Made by a program: the position numbers and the translations under genes. Shown here piece after piece: positions 50,039-58,101 of a DNA stretch of 64,000 nt; position 1 is the first letter of the stretch, and every line of letters starts with the position of its first letter. This stretch comes from Kribbella caucasensis (GTDB lineage Bacteria > Actinomycetota > Actinomycetes > Propionibacteriales > Kribbellaceae). The notes beneath the pieces were generated by a model that worked only from the letters and a program-made list of their open reading frames with translations, was not told the origin of the DNA and ran no database searches. The stretch covers positions 62,001 to 126,000 of the forward strand of contig NZ_SNWQ01000020.1 in the NCBI RefSeq assembly GCF_004361855.1, read 5' to 3'.

Positions 50039-51294
50039 CGTTGTCTCGACAGCAGGTCGTCGGCCGCCTTCGCACCGTCGTCGAGTGCCTGCTGCGGGGT
50101 CTTCTTGCCGGTCAGCGCGGCCTGGATCTCCGCGGCGAGCAGCGACATCACCTGCCGGGCGGCCGGGTTCGGCTCACCTGGGAAGGCGTACTGCAGGGCG
50201 TCCGCGAACTTCTCCGCCTGAGCGTCCTTGGCCGGCACCTTGGCGTCGGTCCGGGGTGACAGGAAGCCAGACGCGGTGCCGAGGGCAACGACCTGCTTCG
50301 GCTCGATCATGAAGGTGAGGAACTTCTCCGCGGCCTCGATGTTCTTCGAGGCGGCGTTCACCGCCAGGCCGCCGGGCAGGCCGAACCCGACCCGCTTCTT
50401 GCCTTCCAGCGGCATACCGACGACGACGTTGCCCGCGCCCCAGGTGGTCGTGACCGTCTTGGCGTCGGCCGGGGTGTTGGTGAACCCCATCGCCACCTGC
50501 TGCTTGCCGAGCGCCTGGTCGGCGATCACGTTCCCGTTGGTCAGGCCGCTCTTCGGGATCGCGCCCTCGGAGTACAGGCTGGTGAGGAACGTGAGCGCCT
50601 CGACGCCGGCCGGTTCGTTGAAGGCGGCCTTCTTGCCGTCCGCGGAGAACACCGAACCGCCCGCCTGCCACAGCAACGGGTAGAAGTTCAGGTTGAGGGT
50701 TGCCTCGGGCGAGGCCGAGTAGTCGAGCGTCGCGACGCCCGCGGCTTTGAGTTTCGGCGCGGCTGCCTTGATCTCGTCCCAGGTCTGCGGCGGGGTCGTG
50801 ATGCCCGCCTTGTCCAGCAGCTTCTTGTTGTAGAGCGTGGTGGTGATCGTGTGATAGATCGGCGCCGCGTAGAGCTTGCCGTCCGTCGTCAGGGCGGTGA
50901 GCGCACCTGGCAGGAAACTCGACTTGACCGGCTCGACCACCTTGTCGACCGGCGCGAGCGATCCGTTCTTGACGTACTGCGGGATCTGGTCCGGGCCGAG
51001 CAGCAGCACATCGGGACCCTTGCCACCCGAGAAGGCGGCCGCGAGCTTCTGGTCCCGGTTGGCCCAGGGTTGCTGCTCGACCTTCAGATCTGTGCCGGAG
51101 TTGGCCGCCTCGAAGTCCTTCTCGACCTGCGCCCAGTAGGCGGTGTTGGCCTGCTCGTCGGCGATCACGGGATACATCCAGACCGTGACGGAACCGGTCG
51201 ACGACGACTCCGAGGAGTCCCCGCAGGCGGCGAGTGTGGCCGCGACCGCGAACGCGGTGAGCGGCGCCAGGATGCGGCTGACACTGGTTTTCAT
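50035..51294 (-). CDS. Sugar ABC importer substrate-binding lipoprotein
   Basis: 419 residues. The lipobox TLAAC places the lipidated Cys at residue 24. VTVWMYPVIADEQANTAYWAQVEKDFEAANSGTDLKVEQQPW is the N-lobe of cluster-B (family 1) sugar-binding proteins. GPDVLLLGPDQIPQYVKNGSLAPVD and LPGGLAVNAASKNIEAAEKFLTFMIEP are conserved hinge-near segments. It captures the pathway's sugar-like substrate outside the membrane. It is the first gene of the six-gene importer operon; operator copy 3 lies 47 bases upstream. Confidence 0.93.
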   Translation of the reverse strand: MKTSVSRILAPLTAFAVAATLAACGDSSESSSTGSVTVWMYPVIADEQANTAYWAQVEKDFEAANSGTDLKVEQQPWANRDQKLAAAFSGGKGPDVLLLGPDQIPQYVKNGSLAPVDKVVEPVKSSFLPGALTALTTDGKLYAAPIYHTITTTLYNKKLLDKAGITTPPQTWDEIKAAAPKLKAAGVATLDYSASPEATLNLNFYPLLWQAGGSVFSADGKKAAFNEPAGVEALTFLTSLYSEGAIPKSGLTNGNVIADQALGKQQVAMGFTNTPADAKTVTTTWGAGNVVVGMPLEGKKRVGFGLPGGLAVNAASKNIEAAEKFLTFMIEPKQVVALGTASGFLSPRTDAKVPAKDAQAEKFADALQYAFPGEPNPAARQVMSLLAAEIQAALTGKKTPQQALDDGAKAADDLLSRQR

Positions 51295-51340
51295 CGGACC
51301 CCTTAGTCCAGAGGAGGTAGCGGCAGGAGCTCGGAGCTAA

Positions 51341-51358
51341 TAACGGTCCAGCCCGAAA
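51341..51358. promoter_or_regulatory. Operator copy 3 upstream of the importer operon
   Basis: TAACGGTCCAGCCCGAAA matches the consensus TTACGGTCAAGACCGTAA at 14 of 18 positions. It lies between the importer operon start (51294) and the end of the propeller gene (51382). Confidence 0.6.
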
Positions 51359-51381
51359 CTAGCTCGGTGGAATTTCGGCTG

Positions 51382-53406
51382 TCAACGGTTTAGGTCGACT
51401 CGTAACAGTGCGGCGCCGTTTGTCAGCAGCAGCTGGCAGTCACCCCGTACTCCGAGCCGCCGGTGCTGCTGCTGGAGGAAGAGGGTGGGGGCGCGGTTGG
51501 GCCTCGGGTCGATCTTGTAGACCTTGTTGCCGTCGATCCCGGCGTACAGGGCCGTGCTGGTGGCGACGAGGTCGCCGCTGGTGGAGGTAGTGCCGAGGAC
51601 ATAGGTGCGGATCACCTTGCCGTGCTTGGGCTCGACGGCGAAGACGGTCTTGCCGGCCACTCCCCAGAGCAGTCCGTCCGGTCCGAACGCGACCGAGCTC
51701 ACCGTGCCCGCTCCGGGAACAGGCGCGGTCTCCCACAGCTTGCGGGAGCCGGCGACGTCCCAGGCGAAGACCGTGCCCTCGGTACGCGTCGGCGGGGTGG
51801 TGGCGAGGCCGCCGGTGATCGAGGTGCCGCCGTAGACGATGCCCTTGCGAGCGGTGAGCCCGAAGATGCTCTCGTCCTGGACGACATTGCGGAAGACCCG
51901 CGTGCTACCGGTCGCCGGATCGTGGATCGCCAGCGCACCACCGAGCCGGTCGCCGTCCGGTACCGTGCCGACGGCGATCTTGCCGTCCACCTCGGCCAGG
52001 GCCCGGGCTCGCATCTGCAGTTCCGGCTTGAGGTTGATGGCCAGCTTGGGATTGTCCGGCGTACCGGGCGGCCCTGGTGAGTACTCCGGGCTGCTCCACG
52101 GCTTGGTGGTGTCGTAGGAGTAGAGCCGGGCGTCGGGGTACGCGCCGATCCAGACCTTGCCGTCCGAGGCTTCCAGGACGGCCTCGATCTGGGAGAACCG
52201 GTTGAAGACGGCCGCTCCCGTGGACGGGTTGACCACGGCCAGGCCGCCGTTCAGGAAGCCACCCGCGTAGGCGGACGACTTCCCACCCGCCACGGACAGG
52301 ATCTCGATCGGCTCCCGCCGTACTTCGGTCGGCAGGATCGCGGACTTGCCGGTCTGTGGGTTGTAGCGGAACATCTCACCCCGCCACAGGGTCCCGACGA
52401 TGCTCTTGCCCGGGTAGTCGGGCAGGTCCAGCTCGGCCCAGCCGATCGAGCGCGTGTTCTGCACCCGGCCGGTGAAGGTCAGTCCGGTGCCGGTCAGGAC
52501 CTTCGTCTCTGGGTCGTACCGCTTCAGCTCGCTCTGCTGGATCAGGTAGATCTCACCCGCGCCACCGGGTGGCGCCGTGTCGAGCCCGTGCGCGTCGGGG
52601 ATCTGGTCCACCCAGGTTCGGGTGGCGAGGTCGTAGACGAACAGCGGGCTGGGGAAGGCAGTGCCGATCCGTACGTAGAGCCGGCCGCCGCGCGCATTGA
52701 GGTCGTACACGACCTTGCCCAAGGTGTCGCCGAGCCCCGGTGGCGTAGGGAGTTCGGTGATCGCGCCGGTGGCCACGTCCAGCTCCATGATGTGCGCGTC
52801 GGGCAGGGAGCCGGTGTAGATCTTGCCGTCTGCGTAGTCGATGCTCTTGACATACGGCTGGCCCGGAGCGGCCTGGCCGTAGTCGCGAACCGCGTTGGCC
52901 GCCGGGTCGAAGCGGAACACCTTGCCGCCCGGGGAGGTCCCGCCGTACACGTTGCCCTGGTCGTCGGTGGTGATGCGCCAGATGAAGCTCTGGCCGGCGA
53001 GCGGCTGGCCGAGGTCCTCGGCAACGTTCCCGGCGCCGGGCCGCCAGCGGTACAGATGGCCGTTGCCGTAGGTGCCGACATAGATCGAGCCGTCGGGCGT
53101 AGCGGCCACGGCGTAGCTGCCGTCCGCGCCGGGGAGCGGCGCGGAGACCAGACTGGCCCCGGTGGCCGGGTCCACGGCGTTGAGGTAGGCGGGCTTGCCG
53201 GTGGAGACGTTCCACAGCACGGGCTTGCCGCTCGGGCCGGGAGCCACGGTCCCGCCGATCAGCAGGACGTCCGCGAGCGGAACACCGAGCGGTACCACGG
53301 GTGGCGGGCTGGGCGTTTGCCCGGCTTCGGCGAGGCCGGAGCCGGCCACGGACGTGACGAGCAGAGCGGCGAGTGCTGCCGCGATGAGCGAGCGGGCTGA
53401 TCGCAC
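51382..53406 (-). CDS. Secreted tandem beta-propeller protein A
   Basis: 674 residues from a GTG at 53406 behind CGGAGG. The N-terminus (SLIAAALAALLVTSVAGSGLAEA) is a Sec signal peptide. The mature protein consists of repeated blades with GxxY/W and GTY/GGTS motifs, such as DGSIYVGTYGNGHLYRWRPG, GNVYGGTSPGGKVFRFDP and DGKVWIGAYPDARLYSYD. The length suggests two propellers. No catalytic residues can be named. It is a paralogue of the gene at 53590 and shares its regulation, so it may be a secreted binding or cleaving enzyme for the locus's substrate. Confidence 0.75.
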   Translation of the reverse strand: MRSARSLIAAALAALLVTSVAGSGLAEAGQTPSPPPVVPLGVPLADVLLIGGTVAPGPSGKPVLWNVSTGKPAYLNAVDPATGASLVSAPLPGADGSYAVAATPDGSIYVGTYGNGHLYRWRPGAGNVAEDLGQPLAGQSFIWRITTDDQGNVYGGTSPGGKVFRFDPAANAVRDYGQAAPGQPYVKSIDYADGKIYTGSLPDAHIMELDVATGAITELPTPPGLGDTLGKVVYDLNARGGRLYVRIGTAFPSPLFVYDLATRTWVDQIPDAHGLDTAPPGGAGEIYLIQQSELKRYDPETKVLTGTGLTFTGRVQNTRSIGWAELDLPDYPGKSIVGTLWRGEMFRYNPQTGKSAILPTEVRREPIEILSVAGGKSSAYAGGFLNGGLAVVNPSTGAAVFNRFSQIEAVLEASDGKVWIGAYPDARLYSYDTTKPWSSPEYSPGPPGTPDNPKLAINLKPELQMRARALAEVDGKIAVGTVPDGDRLGGALAIHDPATGSTRVFRNVVQDESIFGLTARKGIVYGGTSITGGLATTPPTRTEGTVFAWDVAGSRKLWETAPVPGAGTVSSVAFGPDGLLWGVAGKTVFAVEPKHGKVIRTYVLGTTSTSGDLVATSTALYAGIDGNKVYKIDPRPNRAPTLFLQQQHRRLGVRGDCQLLLTNGAALLRVDLNR

Positions 53407-53431
53407 GGCGAACCTCCGGTAGAAGACCTAT

Positions 53432-53449
53432 TTACGGTCGTGTCCGAAA
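53432..53449. promoter_or_regulatory. Operator copy 4 upstream of propeller A
   Basis: TTACGGTCGTGTCCGAAA matches the consensus at 14 of 18 positions, with an intact left half. It lies 25 bases upstream of the GTG start at 53406. Confidence 0.65.
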
Positions 53450-53517
53450 GTAGAGCTTCTGAGCCTCGGGTAAGTCAACCTCTAATCATTCCTAACTTCA
53501 TGAGCGCAGGTGCAGAC

Positions 53518-53554
53518 TTTCGGCCTTGACCGTTAATCGTCGGGTTGGTATCAA
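53518..53554 (+). promoter_or_regulatory. Operator copy 5 and promoter of propeller B
   Basis: TTTCGGCCTTGACCGTTA (53518-53535) is the palindrome in the opposite orientation, 15 of 18 matching. It overlaps TTGACC (-35, 53526-53531), which is 17 bases before TATCAA (-10, 53549-53554). Confidence 0.65.
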
Positions 53555-53589
53555 CTTTCTGACACCGCCCGAGGCTAGGAGCCCGATCG

Positions 53590-55554
53590 ATGAGACCTGT
53601 CCGCACTTTGCTGGCTGTTCTGGCGCTACTCGGCACCACTCTGGCCGGGGCTCAACCAGCCTCGGCCGCACCCGTCCTCGAGCAACTTCCACCGCTGCCG
53701 CTCAACAGCGTCACCACCCCGGGCGGCGCCGTCGTGACCGGCCCGGACGGGATCTCGTACCTCTACACCGTGTCCACGGTCGCGGCCGGGAGCGCGCTCT
53801 TCTCCGTGATCGACACCCGCAACGGCACGAGGAAGCACCAGGTCCCGTTGCCAGGAGCGCTGGGAACCTGGGCGGTCACGGCGACGCCCGACGGTACGGC
53901 GTACATCGGCAGCTACTCGTCCGGGAAGGCCTTCCGCTGGAACTGGGGAGCGGCGACCGCCACCGACCTCGGCGTACCGGTGGCCGGCGAGACGTTCATC
54001 TGGGCGGTGGCCACCGATGGGAGTGGACGCCTCTACGGCGGGACTTCGCCGGGCGGCAAGCTCTTCCGCTACGACCCGAAGACCGGGGTGGTGCGGGACT
54101 ACGGACAGCTCGTGGCGGGGGAGCAGTTCGTTCGCTCGCTGGCGATCGCACCGGACGGCACGGTGTACGCCGGGATCGGCGCGCACGCGCACGTCGTCGA
54201 GGTCAACCCGGAGACGGGTGCGAAGACCCCGCTCGCCCATCCGGCCGGGATCGACACGAATCAGTTCGCGTATGACATCCGGGTCTCCGGCAACTACCTC
54301 GCCGTCCGGTTCGCGGCATCCGCCGCGGAGGGGGAGTTGTGGCTGTACGACCTGACCAAGGCTGCCTGGACGAAGCAGATCCCAGGCGTAACCGGCATCG
54401 GGCTGGTCGCCGACCGCAACCAGCTGTACGTCGTACGGGCCGGGGACGTGACCGCGATCGATCTGTGCAGCGGTACGACGCGGGTGGTCGCGCACATCGA
54501 GTCGAACTCGTTGCTGCACGCCGTCGGGGTGGTGTCGGGGCGGGACCTGTTGGTGAAGGCCAACACGGGCGGCGCCTTCTGGCGGGTGAACCTGAGCTCC
54601 GGCAACGTGCGGACGTTCCAGGCCGCGCTCACGGAACAGCCGACGGCAGTCCAGTCGCTGGCGGTCGGCCCGGACGGCAAGGTCTACGGCAGCGGCTACC
54701 TGTCGGGTGGTCTCGCCAGCTTCGATCCGGCGACCCGGACGATGGTCGGACGGAAGGGCGTCGGCCAGATGGAGGGCATGGTCACCGTCGGGAACAAGCT
54801 CTACCTGGGTGAGTATCCGAAGGCCCTGATCTACGAGTACGACCCGGCGCAGCCGTGGGCACCCGGCACCAACCCACGCAAGGTGCTGGACCTGTCCGGC
54901 GAGCATCAGGATCGGCCGTTCGCGATGATCGACGCCGGCGGGATCCTTGCTGTCGGCACCGTTCCCACGTCAGGGGTGCTCGGCGGCACGCTGGCCTTCT
55001 ACAACCCGGCCGACGGGTCGTCGAGGGTGCTCACGAATGTCGTTCCCACGCACAGCATCGTCGGCCTTGCCTACAGCAACGGTGTCGTCTACGGAACCAC
55101 CTCGGTCTGGGGCGGCAACGGCATCGACGCGGCGGAGTACGACGCGAAGCTGGTGGCTGTGGACGTGGCTACCGGAGCGGTGCAGTACACGACTGTCCCG
55201 GTGCCGGGCGAGCGTGCCATCAGCGGGTTGACCGTGGACGGCAACGGCCACATCTGGGGCTACTCGACCTGCAAGGTCTTCGAGTTCGATCCCGTGCAAC
55301 GTAAGACCTTGCGGACTGCCCAGTACTGCACCTACAACTGGGACACCGTGCACCACGTGTGGCGGGACGCGTTCCTGTACTTCGACGCAACGGACGGCTA
55401 CCTGTACGGCAAGGCCCAGGCCAAGGTGTTCCGGATCAACCGCAGCACGCTCGCCTACGAGCAGCTGGTCCGGCCGATCTCAGTCCTCACCCAGGCCCCG
55501 AACCGCGACCTCTACATGTCCCGCGAATCCAACTTCTATGTCTATCGCAAGTAG
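53590..55554 (+). CDS. Secreted tandem beta-propeller protein B
   Basis: 654 residues. A signal peptide (TLLAVLALLGTTLAGAQPASA) is followed by blades clearly homologous to propeller A in the same order: DGTAYIGSYSSGKAFRWNWG, GRLYGGTSPGGKLFRYDP, GTVYAGIGAHAHVVEVNP and NKLYLGEYPKALIYEYDP. The pair arose by duplication and lies back to back, with operators 4 and 5 in the shared 183-bp region. Its C-terminus ends within the 55558-55617 terminator region. Confidence 0.75.
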   Translation: MRPVRTLLAVLALLGTTLAGAQPASAAPVLEQLPPLPLNSVTTPGGAVVTGPDGISYLYTVSTVAAGSALFSVIDTRNGTRKHQVPLPGALGTWAVTATPDGTAYIGSYSSGKAFRWNWGAATATDLGVPVAGETFIWAVATDGSGRLYGGTSPGGKLFRYDPKTGVVRDYGQLVAGEQFVRSLAIAPDGTVYAGIGAHAHVVEVNPETGAKTPLAHPAGIDTNQFAYDIRVSGNYLAVRFAASAAEGELWLYDLTKAAWTKQIPGVTGIGLVADRNQLYVVRAGDVTAIDLCSGTTRVVAHIESNSLLHAVGVVSGRDLLVKANTGGAFWRVNLSSGNVRTFQAALTEQPTAVQSLAVGPDGKVYGSGYLSGGLASFDPATRTMVGRKGVGQMEGMVTVGNKLYLGEYPKALIYEYDPAQPWAPGTNPRKVLDLSGEHQDRPFAMIDAGGILAVGTVPTSGVLGGTLAFYNPADGSSRVLTNVVPTHSIVGLAYSNGVVYGTTSVWGGNGIDAAEYDAKLVAVDVATGAVQYTTVPVPGERAISGLTVDGNGHIWGYSTCKVFEFDPVQRKTLRTAQYCTYNWDTVHHVWRDAFLYFDATDGYLYGKAQAKVFRINRSTLAYEQLVRPISVLTQAPNRDLYMSRESNFYVYRK

Positions 55555-55557
55555 ACC

Positions 55558-55617
55558 CCACGCTCGCGTCCGAAGAACCTGAGGCCATAGGCCATGGTTC
55601 TTCGGACGTCAGCGTGG
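55558..55617. terminator. Long compound hairpin between convergent genes
   Basis: CGTCCGAAGAACC (55567-55579) pairs perfectly with GGTTCTTCGGACG (55596-55608), extended after a 2x2 bulge by CCACGCT/AGCGTGG. The loop contains a further GGCC/GGCC mini-hairpin. It overlaps the stop of the minus-strand gene (55609-55611) and ends both transcripts. Confidence 0.75.
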
Positions 55618-56301
55618 AGGGAGGCGCTCCAGCAGGGTCTCGAGCATTTGTCGGGTGGTGGCGAAGTAGCTGTTCTCGCGGTTGAGGGCGCGGTGGAAGG
55701 CGGCCAGCTCCTCGGCAGTGCTCGAGCTGGAGAACGTGCTGATCTCGGTCAGGTCGAGGCGGCGGTTGAACAGGTGGACCGTGTCGCGCCATCGGTGCAT
55801 GAGGCCGACCAGTTCGGCGTCGCGGTGCCGGCCGAGGGCGCCGGATACCAGTGCCAGGTCGACGGCGGAGACGACGAGTCTTGGGTAGACCTGGCGGTGG
55901 CCAGGCGGGTCCGGGGAGAAGCGCTCGTCGGCCAGGAGACGGGTGTTGTCCTGCAGCTCGTCGGCGACGGCCCGGAGTACTTCGCTCCTGCGCTCGGCCT
56001 CGGCGGTGAGTCGTTCGACGAAGATGCCGGTCAGACCCGCGACCAGGGTGAGCGAGTTGACGGCCGGCTCCCAGCGGGAGTTCTCCGGCCAGAAGAACCA
56101 GATCACGCCCAGCACGAAAGCGAGCGCGAGCAGTCCGTAGCTGACGGTCGTCACGACAGTCCGCCGGTACGCCGCCCAGGTCGCGCTCCCTTTCGAAAGC
56201 CGAACGACTCGCGCCAGCACCCGCAGCCGCACAAGCACCCGCCGCCGAGCCCGGATGACGGCCTGCTCCCGCGCGACCGTCGCCGGATCCTCCTCACTCA
56301 C
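55609..56301 (-). CDS. Uncharacterised membrane protein
   Basis: 230 residues. A very basic N-terminus (RARRRVLVRLRVLARVVRLSK) is followed by two hydrophobic segments (VVTTVSYGLLALAFVLGVIWFFW and SLTLVAGLTGIFV). The C-terminal cytoplasmic region is helical and charged (ERLTAEAERRSEVLRAVADELQDNT). I recognise no family. It starts 29 bases after the methyltransferase gene on the same strand and is probably cotranscribed. Confidence 0.7.
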   Translation of the reverse strand: MSEEDPATVAREQAVIRARRRVLVRLRVLARVVRLSKGSATWAAYRRTVVTTVSYGLLALAFVLGVIWFFWPENSRWEPAVNSLTLVAGLTGIFVERLTAEAERRSEVLRAVADELQDNTRLLADERFSPDPPGHRQVYPRLVVSAVDLALVSGALGRHRDAELVGLMHRWRDTVHLFNRRLDLTEISTFSSSSTAEELAAFHRALNRENSYFATTRQMLETLLERLPPR

Positions 56302-56330
56302 ACCAGATCACCCCCGCCCGAGGTCCGCGG

Positions 56331-57482
56331 CTACCGCAGCCAGATGTCGTCGGCGAGGGTGCTCGGGTTGGCACCGGCGGCCGCGGGGGCGAGCAGCAGG
56401 AGCTCCAGGCCGAACGGGTTCGGGCGACGGGTGTAGCGGAACTGGGACTGGATCGCCTCGACCGGTGTGAGCTTGCACGAGGTGGTGAGTCGCTTCAGCC
56501 GGGCCGTCGAGTACTTCCGGGTGGTTAGCAGGCGGATCGTGTCGCCGACCGGCAGCACCACATCGGTGTGATCGGGCAGACCCATGCGGATCTCGTTGCC
56601 GGTGTCGTTCTGCCACATGATCTTCACCAGCAGCGCATCCTCGTCCTGGATCTCGCCGATGAACTTGACGTGCTCGTTGTCGACCTTCAGATCCGTGTTG
56701 TACCGCAGGGCGCTGGTGACGAACTCGGCGAAGGCCCGGGTCTGGTGGTACTCATCGGCGGCCGCGTCCGCGGTCTCCTGGTCCAGCCGGGTCGTGCTCG
56801 CGACCTCGAGCAGCAGCCGGTCCTGCGGCCGGAGCACGTCAGTGACCAGCTGGAGCAGCTCTTCGTCGTTCTCGAAGTTCGCCAGCGTATTGCCGGTCAG
56901 GGTGAACAGCACCGGGTCCTCGCCGATCAGCCGGGTCACCATCTGGGCCAGCTCAGACAGGTTGTCGGCGATCGAGAAGTCGAGCTGGACCGGCAGCACC
57001 TGCGCCATCGGGAACCGGCCGCCCCGGACCGCCTCGACCGTGCCCATCCGGAGCATCTCCGAGCTCATGTCGACCGGTATGTAGTACATGTGCTTGTTGT
57101 TGCGGCGCATGTCCTCCAGGATCGTCCGGTCCTTCACCCCGGTGCCGATGCCGAGGCTGACCAGGTGGAAGCCGGTGCTGTCCAGGTGCGGCCTCACCTT
57201 GCGCCAGTGCCGCAGGAACGACTCCGTACCGGCCTTCATCACCAGGTAGAACGGGTCGTTGGTCGCGTTCGCCCAGGCGATCGTCGGGCCGATTCCCCAG
57301 TAGGAGAAGCCGGAGGCGATCTGCTTGCCGTCGCCGGTGCCGGACACCGGTCCGCGCAGGTCACCGGTGAGCGTGGCGAGCTTGTCGGTCTGGTCCTCGC
57401 CGACCAGCAGCAGCGACCAGGCGAAGTCGTCGTCGACGAGCGCCTGCTCGAGTTTCCGGATCACGTGCACCGGCTCTGTCAC
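56331..57482 (-). CDS. Histidine-specific/SAM-dependent methyltransferase-like protein (EgtD-type fold)
   Basis: 383 residues. FHLVSLGIGTGVKDRTILEDM is motif I (GxGxG) of the class I SAM fold. YYIPVDMSSEMLRMG is the acidic strand and VLFTLTGNTLANFENDEELLQLVTDVLRPQDRLLLEV is the post-motif region common to histidine-specific methyltransferases such as EgtD. The C-terminus (QSQFRYTRRPNPFGLELLLLAP) differs from classical EgtD. The substrate is not certain, and no other ergothioneine genes are nearby. It may act with the membrane protein downstream. Confidence 0.75.
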   Translation of the reverse strand: MTEPVHVIRKLEQALVDDDFAWSLLLVGEDQTDKLATLTGDLRGPVSGTGDGKQIASGFSYWGIGPTIAWANATNDPFYLVMKAGTESFLRHWRKVRPHLDSTGFHLVSLGIGTGVKDRTILEDMRRNNKHMYYIPVDMSSEMLRMGTVEAVRGGRFPMAQVLPVQLDFSIADNLSELAQMVTRLIGEDPVLFTLTGNTLANFENDEELLQLVTDVLRPQDRLLLEVASTTRLDQETADAAADEYHQTRAFAEFVTSALRYNTDLKVDNEHVKFIGEIQDEDALLVKIMWQNDTGNEIRMGLPDHTDVVLPVGDTIRLLTTRKYSTARLKRLTTSCKLTPVEAIQSQFRYTRRPNPFGLELLLLAPAAAGANPSTLADDIWLR

Positions 57483-57583
57483 TGGCCAACCCCTCCCAAG
57501 GTGAGGTGGTCAGGTTACCGGTTGCCGACGCTGCGTGCCGACCCGAAATCCGCTGCCACGCGTCGCGTCGGCCCGGTGGGAAG

Positions 57584-57784
57584 TCAGATGGCCTTGACGG
57601 CCTCGGCTTCGCGGCCCTTGGGGCCGTCGACGACCTCGAACTCGACCTGCTGGCCGTCCTCCAGGGTCTTGTAGCCGTCGGAGATGATCTTGCTCCAGTG
57701 GACGAACACGTCGTCCTGGCCGTCGACGGCGAGAAAGCCGTAGCCCTTGTCGGCGTTGAACCACTTCACGGTGCCGCGCACCAT
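57584..57784 (-). CDS. cspA: Cold-shock protein
   Basis: 66 residues from the ATG at 57784, preceded by [35 protein letters not shown] contains RNP1 (KGYGFL) and RNP2 (DVFVHW), the single-strand nucleic-acid-binding motifs. It melts RNA structure and is usually among the most strongly expressed genes. A longer upstream frame is open but unconserved. Confidence 0.95.
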   Translation of the reverse strand: MVRGTVKWFNADKGYGFLAVDGQDDVFVHWSKIISDGYKTLEDGQQVEFEVVDGPKGREAEAVKAI

Positions 57785-57921
57785 CAGAACTCCCGTTGAC
57801 CTTCGACGGGGCCCGCTCGCTCGGACCCCTGCGGCGCCCGGCCTGAGCCGAGCGGGCAACAAGCCTAGCCGAGCCGTACCGGCCCACCGACCCGCGGTCC
57901 AGGACGGCGTACGGCCGGGGC

Positions 57922-58101
57922 CTAGTCGCGTTGGGAGGCGGCCAGGCCGATGACGCCGGCGGCCACCAGCAGGACCGCGGCGGCGGGGCCGAGGTCTTCG
58001 ATCGGGAGGATGCCGTTGTCGTTCAGCATCCAGAGCGTGGCGGCGCCGGTCAGGACCGTGCCGGCGATCACGCCCGGGACGTCGGTCTTCGTCTTCTTCA
58101 T
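57922..58101 (-). CDS. Small membrane protein
   Basis: 59 residues from the ATG at 58101, four bases overlapping the PspC gene stop. Two helices: [18 protein letters not shown] and [17 protein letters not shown]. Its translational coupling to the PspC/LiaF-like gene suggests a part of the same envelope-stress unit. No family name can be given. Confidence 0.8.
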   Translation of the reverse strand: MKKTKTDVPGVIAGTVLTGAATLWMLNDNGILPIEDLGPAAAVLLVAAGVIGLAASQRD

